In this document: positions 1 through 5,662 of the stretch, piece after piece
Layout of the letters: the number at the start of each line of letters is the position of its first letter
How positions within the stretch are numbered: the stretch's first letter is position 1
Translations under genes and position numbers: made by a program
Notes under the pieces: generated by a model
Told to the model about the DNA's origin: nothing
What the model saw: only the letters and a program-made list of their open reading frames with translations
Database searches by the model: none
Origin: Fen-455 sp050012675
GTDB lineage: Bacteria; Actinomycetota; Acidimicrobiia; Acidimicrobiales; Bog-793
DNA: 8,246 bases
Direction: 5' to 3'
NCBI GenBank assembly: GCA_050012675.1
Contig: JBEKGS010000086.1
Location: 1-8,246 of the forward strand

Positions 1-2094
1 ACGAGCACGATCCTGCCCCCCTACGAAGGCGCGACGAATTTCGACGCCATGGGCGCCGAGATCTACCCGAAGGGTTACGAGGTCGCGCCGCAGCCGAGCG
101 AGTTCGACTACATCCCCGCTCCGAGGATCACCTCGGTGTCGACGGGCACGGTCGGCGACTTGAAGAAGTACTGCGCCGTGGCCGTACCGGTGAAGTGCAA
201 CGCCGACATGCTGGCGAGCGAAGCCGGTGGTCTGCCGGCCAACCTCATCACCCTCACAGGCGTGGGCATGAACGGCATGACGCTCAATTACCTCACCGTG
301 GGCGTTCCCACCAAGGACACTTCTCTCGCCTATCCGGTGGAGGCAACCGGGACGTCGTTGGAGCTGGTCGCACCGGCGCTCCCGAAGTCGCATAAGCCGA
401 CAGTGGAGCCGTTCTCGCTCGCCGTCGGGTTTGCCTCGATCGTCGGGGCCTCCAACGAGCGCAGCATCGTCTATGCCGGCGTGCCCGAGGTGACCAAGGT
501 CGTTAACCCCCTCACCCACGAGCCAGGCGTGCCCGACTCGGTCGCCTGTGCCGGTGTGCCACCCAACGCCGGTTGCGGGACGCCTGTAGAGATAAGCGGC
601 GTCGGGCTGCTCCAGGTCGTCGGGCCGATCGGGTTCGTCGACGGCGAGTCCAATTTCTCGCTCGGCACCCAGTACAGCTACGCGGTCAGGAGCGACAAGA
701 GCATCTACACCGAATCGGTCGCCCAGAACCCCGCCGTCGCCGACGTGGAGGTCTGCACCGTCACCAACTGCAGTGACGACCCGCAGACAGACTTCCTGTT
801 CATCTACCCGCCCGGGAACCCCAGCATCGATGCCATGTCTCCCCTCGAGGGACCTGCTCAAGGCGGCAACGACGTCGTCTTGAACGGGGCGAACCTGGGT
901 TGTGTCGTCGCCGTGGCTTTCGGCAAGGCAGTGACCGACGAGACATCGAATGCGAAAGCACTGCTGGACTGCGGCACGACCGATCATGTCGAGGTGGCTG
1001 CGCCGCCGGGAGTCGCCGGGACGAAGGTGGCGGTCCGTTTGGTGACGGTGGAGAGCCTGCTCGACCTCAACGGACAGGCGAGCAACTCGATCACCTACAC
1101 GTACACGCCGAGCGCGCCGAGCGAGCCCACAGAGGTGAGCGCCACGACAAGGCCGGGTTCCGAAGTGGTGAAGTGGCGCCCGCCGGCGAGTGACGGAGGA
1201 AGCGACGTCACCGGTTACACGGTGACAGCCTTCGCGCCGGGACAGCCCTCGGTGCGCGTGAGCCTCCCGTCGAGCACTCGTAGTGCCAGGTTCACCGACC
1301 TGCAGGCAGGCGCCACGTGGAGCTTTGCCGTGAGGGCGGTCTCCTCCAAGGGCGTCGGTCTGGCCGGTGTCTCGAACGAGATAACGCCCGGGCTCGGTGA
1401 CGACGGGTATCTCGTCGAGAGCTCGAACGGAGCGGTCGCCGGATTTGGTGACGTGCAGTCCCGCGGCGGCATCGACGGGAGCGGTGCCCGGGCAGTCGGC
1501 ATGGCGGTGTCGGCCAGCGGGCTCGGCTACTGGCTCGTGACGAGCACCGGCTCGGTGGCGGCGTTCGGAGACGCGACCTTCTTCGGTCAAGAGACGACCT
1601 CGGACGTCGCCGGTATCGCCGCGATGCCGGACGGTACCGGTTACTGGATCGTCACCGACAACGGCGTAGTGCACGCCTTCGGGCACGCGAAGACCTATCC
1701 GGGGAGCCTGCCCGCTGGTGCCGACGTCACGGCCATCGCGTCGTCTTCCGATGGCAAGGGCTATTGGCTCCTGCAAAGAGACGGGGCTGTGAAAGCCTTC
1801 GGGGACGCCCACCCCTACGGGTCTCTCGTCGGCACCAACCCAGACACCGTGGCCATGGCCGTCACCTCTGACGGCGAGGGTTACTGGCTCGCCTCTGCAG
1901 ACGGAAACGTTTACGGCTTCGGTGACGCCGTGACCTTCGGTTCACCGGCGCAACCGAGCAGCCCGATCGTGGCGATCGCGGGTGCACCGGACGGCAACGG
2001 CTACTGGCTCGTCAGCTCGAAAGGGACTGTCTACAACTTCGGGTCAGCGCGCAGCCTCGGTGGCACGAAGAGCGCCGTGGACATCGGTCTCTAG
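1..2094 (+). CDS. Large secreted-type protein with IPT/TIG-like, fibronectin III and GYWLV-repeat regions (5' partial)
   Basis: The frame is open from base 1, so the N-terminus lies outside the window. The first in-window ATG (base 49) follows 16 uninterrupted in-frame codons and is probably internal. Numbering from that Met, residues 25-257 look like two degenerate immunoglobulin-like (IPT/TIG-type) sandwiches. Residues about 258-353 are a clearer IPT/TIG domain, with a P-x-I-x-x-x-x-P-x-x-G-P-x-x-G-G opening and an FG near the expected strand. Residues about 355-447 match fibronectin type III, with 'SDVTGYTV', a conserved W and 'FAVRAVSSKGVG'. Residues 453-681 are six tandem repeats, listed separately. 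Such domain strings are typical of exported or surface proteins that bind polymers or partner cells. No signal peptide, membrane segment or sortase motif is visible; a signal peptide would be upstream. Paired cysteines in the N-terminal half fit an oxidising extracellular location. The exact function is unknown. Confidence 0.85.
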   Translation, partial: TSTILPPYEGATNFDAMGAEIYPKGYEVAPQPSEFDYIPAPRITSVSTGTVGDLKKYCAVAVPVKCNADMLASEAGGLPANLITLTGVGMNGMTLNYLTVGVPTKDTSLAYPVEATGTSLELVAPALPKSHKPTVEPFSLAVGFASIVGASNERSIVYAGVPEVTKVVNPLTHEPGVPDSVACAGVPPNAGCGTPVEISGVGLLQVVGPIGFVDGESNFSLGTQYSYAVRSDKSIYTESVAQNPAVADVEVCTVTNCSDDPQTDFLFIYPPGNPSIDAMSPLEGPAQGGNDVVLNGANLGCVVAVAFGKAVTDETSNAKALLDCGTTDHVEVAAPPGVAGTKVAVRLVTVESLLDLNGQASNSITYTYTPSAPSEPTEVSATTRPGSEVVKWRPPASDGGSDVTGYTVTAFAPGQPSVRVSLPSSTRSARFTDLQAGATWSFAVRAVSSKGVGLAGVSNEITPGLGDDGYLVESSNGAVAGFGDVQSRGGIDGSGARAVGMAVSASGLGYWLVTSTGSVAAFGDATFFGQETTSDVAGIAAMPDGTGYWIVTDNGVVHAFGHAKTYPGSLPAGADVTAIASSSDGKGYWLLQRDGAVKAFGDAHPYGSLVGTNPDTVAMAVTSDGEGYWLASADGNVYGFGDAVTFGSPAQPSSPIVAIAGAPDGNGYWLVSSKGTVYNFGSARSLGGTKSAVDIGL
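1405..2091 (+). repeat. Six tandem ~40-residue GYWLV/FGDA protein repeats
   Basis: Repeat units begin at bases 1405, 1525, 1639, 1759, 1879 and 1999, giving spacings of 120, 114, 120, 120 and 120 bases. Each unit has the pattern G-Y-W-L-V-x-x-x-G-x-V-x-x-F-G-D-A, then a small loop, then a strand ending A-x-x-x-D-G-x before the next GYW. Copy 1 lacks the tryptophan (GYLVES). Copy 3 has GHA instead of GDA. Copy 6 is shortened at the C-terminus. The units differ at the DNA level, so these are old, diverged repeats and not recent duplications. Six beta-rich units suggest a propeller- or solenoid-like fold, but that is inference. Confidence 0.85.
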
Positions 2095-2121
2095 CCCCCG
2101 GGCGCGGGCAGGCACGAGATA

Positions 2122-2150
2122 AGCGGCGTGGCCCATGTGGCCACGCCGCT
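2122..2150. terminator. Perfect 12-bp hairpin between convergent genes, likely bidirectional terminator
   Basis: The arms at 2122-2133 and 2139-2150 are exact reverse complements (AGCGGCGTGGCC and its partner) around a 5-base loop, CATGT. The hairpin starts 27 bases after the stop of the repeat protein and lies 58 bases beyond the stop of oxyR, so it could serve both transcripts. No U-run follows on either strand, so it is not a textbook intrinsic terminator. U-less GC-rich hairpins are common at gene ends in Actinobacteria. The rest of the 2095-2208 gap shows nothing else recognisable. Confidence 0.6.
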
Positions 2151-2208
2151 CGCGGCTCTCACGAGCTGCCGGGTTTCCCGCGCTCAGCACGGTGAGCGGG
2201 GACTGGCA

Positions 2209-3162
2209 TCAAGCTACGAGACCGCGTTCGGTCGCGCCCGCGCCTTCGATCAGCACGGGAAGTCCCGCCGAGATGATCGCTTCTCGCAACGCCCCGGCAA
2301 GCTCGGCGTACTCGACCGCCCGGGCGCTCGAACGGCGGTGCACCATCCCGACATGGCGACCGGGGAGCGGCGAGCCACCGAAGTGCGCCGTCGAAAGTGG
2401 GCCACGGACCTCGACAGGAACAGCACTCGCCGGCAGCAGGGTTACGCCGAGGCGGGCCGCGACGAGCTGGGAGACCGTGGTCAACGAGGCCATCTTGACC
2501 GCCTGGCCGACTGCGGCGCCGGCTTGACGGCAGACGTCGAGCGTCTGGTCGCGCATGCAGTGGCCCTCCTCGAGCAACAAGACGTCGAGTCCCCGCAGGG
2601 TCGTCGTCGGAAGATCTCGGGCACCGGCAAGACCGTGGTCCTCATGGACGAGGAGGACGAACTCCTCCCAGTAGAGGGGCAGCTCGACGGTGTCCGCCCT
2701 CCCGCTCGGCAGGGCCATCACGACAAGGTCCAGCCTCCCGGACGCGAGCGTGGCCAGCAGGCCCTGGGTCATGGCCTCGGTGACCTCGGGGACGAGATCT
2801 GGAAACTCGGTCCCCAGGGCTGCGAGGATCGTCGGCAGCAGGTACGGGGCGACGGTCGGTATCACGCCGAGCCTCAGGGGTCCGTGGTGGGCCCGGCCCT
2901 GGCGTTCGGCGTCGCCGACGAGGTCGTCGAGGGCTGTGAGGGCGTGGTGGGCCAAGGGCAGGAGCTGTTCGCCAAGCGCCGTCAGGATCACGCCTTTGGG
3001 CGTGCGCTCGAAGAGCTTGGCTCCGAGGCTCGCCTCGAGCGAGGAGATCGCCGCCGAGACCGCGGGCTGGGTGACCGATAAGTTGTCGGCGGCGGCACCG
3101 AAGTGGCGCTCGTGGGCCACAGCAGCGAATGCTCGGAGCTGAACGATAGTAGGATCTGCCAT
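2209..3162 (-). CDS. oxyR: OxyR-type LysR-family peroxide-sensing transcriptional regulator
   Basis: A 317-residue LysR-family protein, close to the ~305 residues of E. coli OxyR. Residues 1-60 form the winged helix-turn-helix, with LRAFAAVAHERHFGAAADNLSVTQPAVS-type signature positions at about 9-36. The effector domain starts at about residue 95 with GVIPTVAPYLLP, almost the same as the peroxide-pocket segment of E. coli OxyR. The redox segment is intact: GHCMRDQ places Cys202, and Cys211 lies nine residues later, matching Cys199 and Cys208 of E. coli. His201 and Arg204 next to the sensing cysteine are also kept. In the family, peroxide drives a Cys-Cys disulfide that changes DNA binding. 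The gene is divergent from ahpC, the usual OxyR target. M. tuberculosis carries a decayed oxyR next to ahpC; this copy has no frame damage. The ATG at 3162 has no Shine-Dalgarno sequence, but a -10-like box lies just upstream. Confidence 0.93.
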   Translation of the reverse strand: MADPTIVQLRAFAAVAHERHFGAAADNLSVTQPAVSAAISSLEASLGAKLFERTPKGVILTALGEQLLPLAHHALTALDDLVGDAERQGRAHHGPLRLGVIPTVAPYLLPTILAALGTEFPDLVPEVTEAMTQGLLATLASGRLDLVVMALPSGRADTVELPLYWEEFVLLVHEDHGLAGARDLPTTTLRGLDVLLLEEGHCMRDQTLDVCRQAGAAVGQAVKMASLTTVSQLVAARLGVTLLPASAVPVEVRGPLSTAHFGGSPLPGRHVGMVHRRSSARAVEYAELAGALREAIISAGLPVLIEGAGATERGLVA

Positions 3163-3197
3163 AAAGCTAGTTTATCACCAGGTTTAGATTGCCTACT
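3161..3197. promoter_or_regulatory. Candidate OxyR/LysR operator between oxyR and ahpC
   Basis: ATAAA-GCTAG-TTTAT at 3161-3175 is a perfect 5-bp inverted repeat around five bases. It contains the LysR-family T-N11-A core (T3162, A3174). Seven bases later, 3183-3197 (TTTAG-ATTGC-CTACT) has partial symmetry (TAG...CTA). Two 15-bp elements seven bases apart is the geometry known for tetrameric OxyR on E. coli sites. The left element also resembles the ATAG...CTAT ends of that consensus; the right one fits poorly. The left element covers the oxyR start codon, which would suit autorepression. Binding is inferred from position and symmetry only. Confidence 0.5.
3169..3174 (-). promoter_or_regulatory. 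Probable -10 box for leaderless oxyR transcription
   Basis: On the minus strand, TAAACT (TA-N3-T class) is followed by six bases and then the oxyR ATG. This places the expected transcription start at or next to the A of the start codon. There is no purine-rich ribosome site upstream of the ATG. Together these fit a leaderless mRNA, common in Actinobacteria. No convincing -35 hexamer is visible, and the box lies within the candidate OxyR operator. Confidence 0.45.
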
Positions 3198-3199
3198 TT
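3171..3199 (+). promoter_or_regulatory. Candidate ahpC promoter
   Basis: A weak -35 (TTTATC, 3171-3176) and a -10-like TACTTT (3194-3199) are separated by 17 bases. This predicts a start near 3206 and a leader of about 58 bases. The -35 overlaps the candidate OxyR site, the arrangement expected of an activator-dependent promoter. Both hexamers are poor matches to consensus, so the call is tentative. Confidence 0.35.
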
Positions 3200-3229
3200 G
3201 CTCGATCGCCGTGCCGGAGGGCAAAGTAG
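3193..3229. repeat. 9-bp perfect inverted repeat upstream of ahpC
   Basis: CTACTTTGC at 3193-3201 and GCAAAGTAG at 3221-3229 are exact reverse complements separated by 19 bases. The left arm overlaps the proposed ahpC -10 box. If transcription starts upstream of 3193, the arms could form a leader hairpin ending 22 bases before the ribosome site. If it starts near 3206, they act only as DNA, for example as a split operator. The role is unknown. Confidence 0.6.
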
Positions 3230-3251
3230 TGGCCAAGAAGAATCCAATCTC

Positions 3252-3257
3252 AAGGAG
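3252..3257 (+). promoter_or_regulatory. Ribosome binding site of ahpC
   Basis: AAGGAG lies six bases before the ATG at 3264. This strong site sets the start of AhpC and excludes the in-frame ATG at 3189, which would add 25 residues with no family counterpart and falls inside the promoter region. Confidence 0.85.
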
Positions 3258-3263
3258 AGACCC

Positions 3264-3845
3264 ATGCTTGGTATCGGTGACCGTTTCCCGGAGTTCTCGC
3301 TCAAGGCGCTGGTCCCCGGCGACTTGAAGGCCGTCGAGGCGAGCTCGCCTGATGACTACTTCACGACGATCGAGTCCTCGAGCTATGAGGGCAAGTGGCT
3401 CGTAGTCTTCTTCTGGCCGAAGGACTTCACCTTCGTGTGCCCCACCGAGATCGCCGAGTTCGGGCGCCTCAACGGCGAGTTCGCCGACCGTGACGCGCAG
3501 GTGCTCGGCGCCTCGGTCGACAACGAGTTCGTCCACTACGCCTGGCGCCTGCAGCACGAGGACTTGAGGAAGCTGCCGTTCCCGATGCTGTCGGACCTCG
3601 ACCGGGAGCTGGTCACCGACCTCGGCGTGCTCAACACAGAGGGCGTCGCCGACCGGGCGACTTTCATCGTCGACCCCGACGGGATCATCCAGTTCGTCAT
3701 GGTGACCGCCGGGTCTGTCGGGCGCAACGTGGAGGAGGTGCTCCGTGTGCTGGACGCCCTCCAGACAGACGAGCTGTGCGCCTGCAACTGGCACAAGGGC
3801 GCAGCCACGCTTGATGTGAAGGCGCTCATGAGCGCAAGCGTCTGA
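3264..3845 (+). CDS. ahpC: Alkyl hydroperoxide reductase AhpC (2-Cys peroxiredoxin)
   Basis: A 193-residue thiol peroxidase that reduces hydrogen peroxide, organic peroxides and probably peroxynitrite in the cytoplasm. The peroxidatic cysteine is Cys59 within F-T-F-V-C-P-T-E-I. The C-terminal CACNW segment supplies Cys172 and Cys174, matching the three-cysteine arrangement of mycobacterial AhpC (Cys61, 174, 176). The thioredoxin fold is continuous, with 'VVFFWPKDF' at about 47-55, 'FPMLSD' at about 106-111 and 'TAGSVGRN' at about 148-155. Length and sequence are very close to M. tuberculosis AhpC (195 residues). The first gene of a two-gene unit, it overlaps ahpD by one base (TGATG) and is divergent from oxyR, so peroxide-dependent OxyR control is likely. 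The start is set by AAGGAG six bases upstream. Confidence 0.96.
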   Translation: MLGIGDRFPEFSLKALVPGDLKAVEASSPDDYFTTIESSSYEGKWLVVFFWPKDFTFVCPTEIAEFGRLNGEFADRDAQVLGASVDNEFVHYAWRLQHEDLRKLPFPMLSDLDRELVTDLGVLNTEGVADRATFIVDPDGIIQFVMVTAGSVGRNVEEVLRVLDALQTDELCACNWHKGAATLDVKALMSASV

Positions 3846-4402
3846 TGGGCGTACCAGCGCTCAAAGAGGCGTTGCCCTCTTACGCGAAGGACATCCGCCT
3901 GAACCTCGACTCGACGATCGCCGTGTCGACGCTGCCCGAGCAGCGCCTCTGGGGCACGGTGCTGGCGAGCGCGATCGCGTCGCGCGGCGAACGGGTGCTC
4001 GTCGAGCTTGCCGCCGAGGCACGCGAGCACCTGAGCGAGGCGGCTTTCGGGGCGGCCCAGGCCGCGGCTGCGGTGATGGCCATGAACAACGTCTACTACC
4101 GGAGCAAGCACTTGCTCGCCGACGAGGGAGAGAAGAGCTACGAGGACATCCCCGCGCGGCTGCGGATGCAGGTGATCGGCACCCACGGGGGTGTCGACCC
4201 GGCAGACTTCGAGTTCTGGTGCCTGGCCGTGAGCGCGGTGAACGGCTGCGGGGGGTGCCTGGCTGCTCACGAGCGGGCGGTTCGTGAGCTCGGCGTGGGC
4301 AGGGAACAGGTGCACGAGGCGATCAGGATCGCCTCGGTCGTCCATGCCGTGGCGGTGACGCTCGAGTCCGAGCAGCTGATCGGCGGAGACGTGATCGTCT
4401 AG
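3845..4402 (+). CDS. ahpD: Alkyl hydroperoxide reductase partner AhpD
   Basis: A 185-residue carboxymuconolactone decarboxylase-fold protein of the AhpD type. In mycobacteria, AhpD recycles oxidised AhpC and itself takes electrons from the lipoyl protein DlaT and Lpd. The catalytic pattern E-x11-C-x2-C-x3-H is intact: Glu123, Cys135, Cys138, His142, within 'NGCGGCLAAHE'. The mycobacterial enzyme has a histidine between the two cysteines (CSHC); here that position is Gly137. An additional Cys126 lies nearby. The N-terminal half aligns well with M. tuberculosis AhpD (177 residues), for example 'YAKDIRLNL' and 'LWGT'. No good ribosome site precedes the ATG, which shares one base with the ahpC stop, so translation is probably coupled. 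The stop lies in a CTAG palindrome that also ends the opposing gene. Confidence 0.95.
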   Translation: MGVPALKEALPSYAKDIRLNLDSTIAVSTLPEQRLWGTVLASAIASRGERVLVELAAEAREHLSEAAFGAAQAAAAVMAMNNVYYRSKHLLADEGEKSYEDIPARLRMQVIGTHGGVDPADFEFWCLAVSAVNGCGGCLAAHERAVRELGVGREQVHEAIRIASVVHAVAVTLESEQLIGGDVIV

Positions 4403-5619
4403 GTCAAAAGTCGCACACCGCACAGGGCGAGGGCACGGCTCGCGGTCTCGAGTTCGCTGATCGCGACGTGCTCGTCGCCCTGGTGTGCGACCGACACCTC
4501 GCCGGGCCCGAAGACGACCGCCGGGCAACCGGCGGCTTCGTACCAGGCGGCGTCGGTGGCAAAGCGCATTCCGTGGCGCTCCTCAACACCTTCTCGCCCG
4601 AGGTCGGTGAGCACCTCGTTGAGGACCTTCTCCAGGCGCTGGCTGTGGTTTCCCCGAAGCGGGGGGAATGCGACGCTTCGCGACATCTCCCAGGAAAGAC
4701 CCGGGCGCTGTTTCTCGAGGTGCCGCAGAAGAGCGCGCACCTCGTCCTCGGCTGCGTCGAGGTCCTCGGAGGGGAGAACCCGCCGGTCTAAGGTGAGCTC
4801 GCACCGGTCGGCGACCGTGGAACCCCCGAGCCCGCCTCTTATGAGCCCGACGGAGTACGTCGCCGGACCTATGCCAGGAAAGGGCATGGTCTCAAGACGG
4901 CGGTTCTCCTCTTCAACGAGGCGGACGAGACCGGCCGCGTCGGAGATGGCGTTCCGGCCGTCCTCGGGGTGCGAGCTGTGCACTGCCTTGCCGCGAAAGA
5001 CGATCTCGAAGTTGAGCTGTCCGTTCCCCGTGGCGAGCACCTGGCAACCGGACGGCTCGGTGACGATGACCCAGTCACCTGCGTGCTCGACCGCTGCTCT
5101 CCTCGCCCCGGCGGAGCCCACTTCCTCGTCGATGACGGCGTGGAGGGCAACCGTGCCCCGCAGGAGGACCCCGGAGCGCTTGACGGCCACCAGAGCGGAG
5201 GCCATCGCCGCCAGCCCGGCCTTCATGTCACAGGCTCCACGCCCGTAGACCTGTCCAGCGGCCAGAAGGGCGCCGAAGGGGTCGAGCGTCCAGCCGTCGC
5301 CGGCGGGCACCGTGTCCAGGTGTCCGCACAACACGAGAGTCGGCCCGGGGGCACCCACGGTCGCGTAGAGGTTCGGCCTCCCGGGCGCCACTTCAGCCAG
5401 GCGGCACGTAATGCCCCGCTGTTCGAGGAAGGAAGCCAGGACGCGGGCGCACCCTATCTCGTTGCCCGGTGGGTTCTCGCTCGGCTCGGCGATGAGCTCT
5501 CCGAGCAGCTGGAGCGTCTCATCATCGTTCACCGCCTCCAGCACGCCGAGCTCAACAGCGCCCAGCCGGCCGCCGGTGTCTTTGGGATCGTCCGTGCCCG
5601 GAGCCGAAAAGGCGACCAT
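4399..5619 (-). CDS. M20-family metallopeptidase / deacylase (ArgE/DapE/ACY1-like)
   Basis: A 406-residue dizinc amidohydrolase of the family that cleaves N-acyl amino acids or small peptides. Metal and catalytic residues are all present: His100 in GHLDTVPAG, Asp131 in GRGACDMKAG, general base Glu165 and metal ligand Glu166 in DEEVGS, Glu188 in TEPS, and His379 near the C-terminus in VAHQGDEH. The dimerisation (lid) domain spans about residues 195-310, including 'GKAVHSSHPE'. The opening 'DDETLQLLGELI...PSENPPG' is typical for the family. The substrate (acetylornithine, succinyl-diaminopimelate, another N-acyl amino acid or a dipeptide) cannot be decided from sequence. An in-frame TAG lies 15 bases upstream of the ATG, so no longer start is possible. 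There is little ribosome-site signal; a GTG further in (residue 25) is an alternative start. The gene is divergent from the dehydrogenase across 43 bp and convergent with ahpD. Confidence 0.9.
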   Translation of the reverse strand: MVAFSAPGTDDPKDTGGRLGAVELGVLEAVNDDETLQLLGELIAEPSENPPGNEIGCARVLASFLEQRGITCRLAEVAPGRPNLYATVGAPGPTLVLCGHLDTVPAGDGWTLDPFGALLAAGQVYGRGACDMKAGLAAMASALVAVKRSGVLLRGTVALHAVIDEEVGSAGARRAAVEHAGDWVIVTEPSGCQVLATGNGQLNFEIVFRGKAVHSSHPEDGRNAISDAAGLVRLVEEENRRLETMPFPGIGPATYSVGLIRGGLGGSTVADRCELTLDRRVLPSEDLDAAEDEVRALLRHLEKQRPGLSWEMSRSVAFPPLRGNHSQRLEKVLNEVLTDLGREGVEERHGMRFATDAAWYEAAGCPAVVFGPGEVSVAHQGDEHVAISELETASRALALCGVRLLT

Positions 5620-5662
5620 ACTTCGCCCAAGCTATTCCGGTGGGCACCGGAAAGGAGGCGTC
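5620..5662. promoter_or_regulatory. 43-bp divergent control region with an 18-bp palindrome
   Basis: This gap must hold the M20 promoter and at least the leader of the dehydrogenase. TTCCGGTG-GG-CACCGGAA at 5635-5652 is a perfect 8-bp inverted repeat with a 2-base centre, the size of a dimeric repressor operator. On the minus strand TAGCTT (5629-5634, TA-N3-T class) lies nine bases before the M20 ATG, suggesting a nearly leaderless transcript. A CATACT at 5617-5622 is a weak -10 candidate for the dehydrogenase. The palindrome touches the dehydrogenase ribosome site, so it could also act as an RNA hairpin. Confidence 0.5.
5651..5658 (+). promoter_or_regulatory. Ribosome binding site of the dehydrogenase
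   Basis: AAAGGAGG, a near-perfect anti-16S match, ends four bases before the GTG at 5663. It fixes that GTG as the start in a frame that stays open much further upstream (to 5411 or beyond) through the antisense of the M20 gene. Its first two bases are the end of the 18-bp palindrome. Confidence 0.85.

Noticed and set aside
589..602. 14-base exact match to 2116-2129 (GAGATAAGCGGCGT)
   Set aside because: Only one pair, one copy inside a coding region and the other overlapping the hairpin. Most likely coincidence in GC-rich DNA.
1405..2091. Tandem 120-base period considered as a CRISPR or DNA satellite
   Set aside because: The period is a protein repeat in an open frame. The DNA units are diverged and have no identical direct repeats with unique spacers.
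2128..3081. Long + strand open frame opposite oxyR
   Set aside because: Low-complexity Arg/Gly/Asp-rich translation with no recognisable domain. It is a GC-rich shadow of the well-supported OxyR frame.
3186..3250. Possible outer stem AGATTG / CAATCT enclosing the ahpC leader
   Set aside because: Only six bases, far apart (3186-3191 and 3245-3250). Too weak to call a riboswitch or structured leader.
3189..3263. Upstream in-frame ATG extending AhpC by 25 residues
   Set aside because: AAGGAG lies six bases before the ATG at 3264, family members start there, and the extension would cover the promoter region.
3536..4528. Long - strand open frame opposite ahpC/ahpD
   Set aside because: It covers three well-supported genes and has an arginine-rich, motif-free translation.
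5411..5662. N-terminal extension of the dehydrogenase by 84 codons
   Set aside because: It is antisense to the conserved start of the M20 gene. AAAGGAGG four bases before the GTG at 5663 and the Rossmann motif at residue 16 support the shorter protein.
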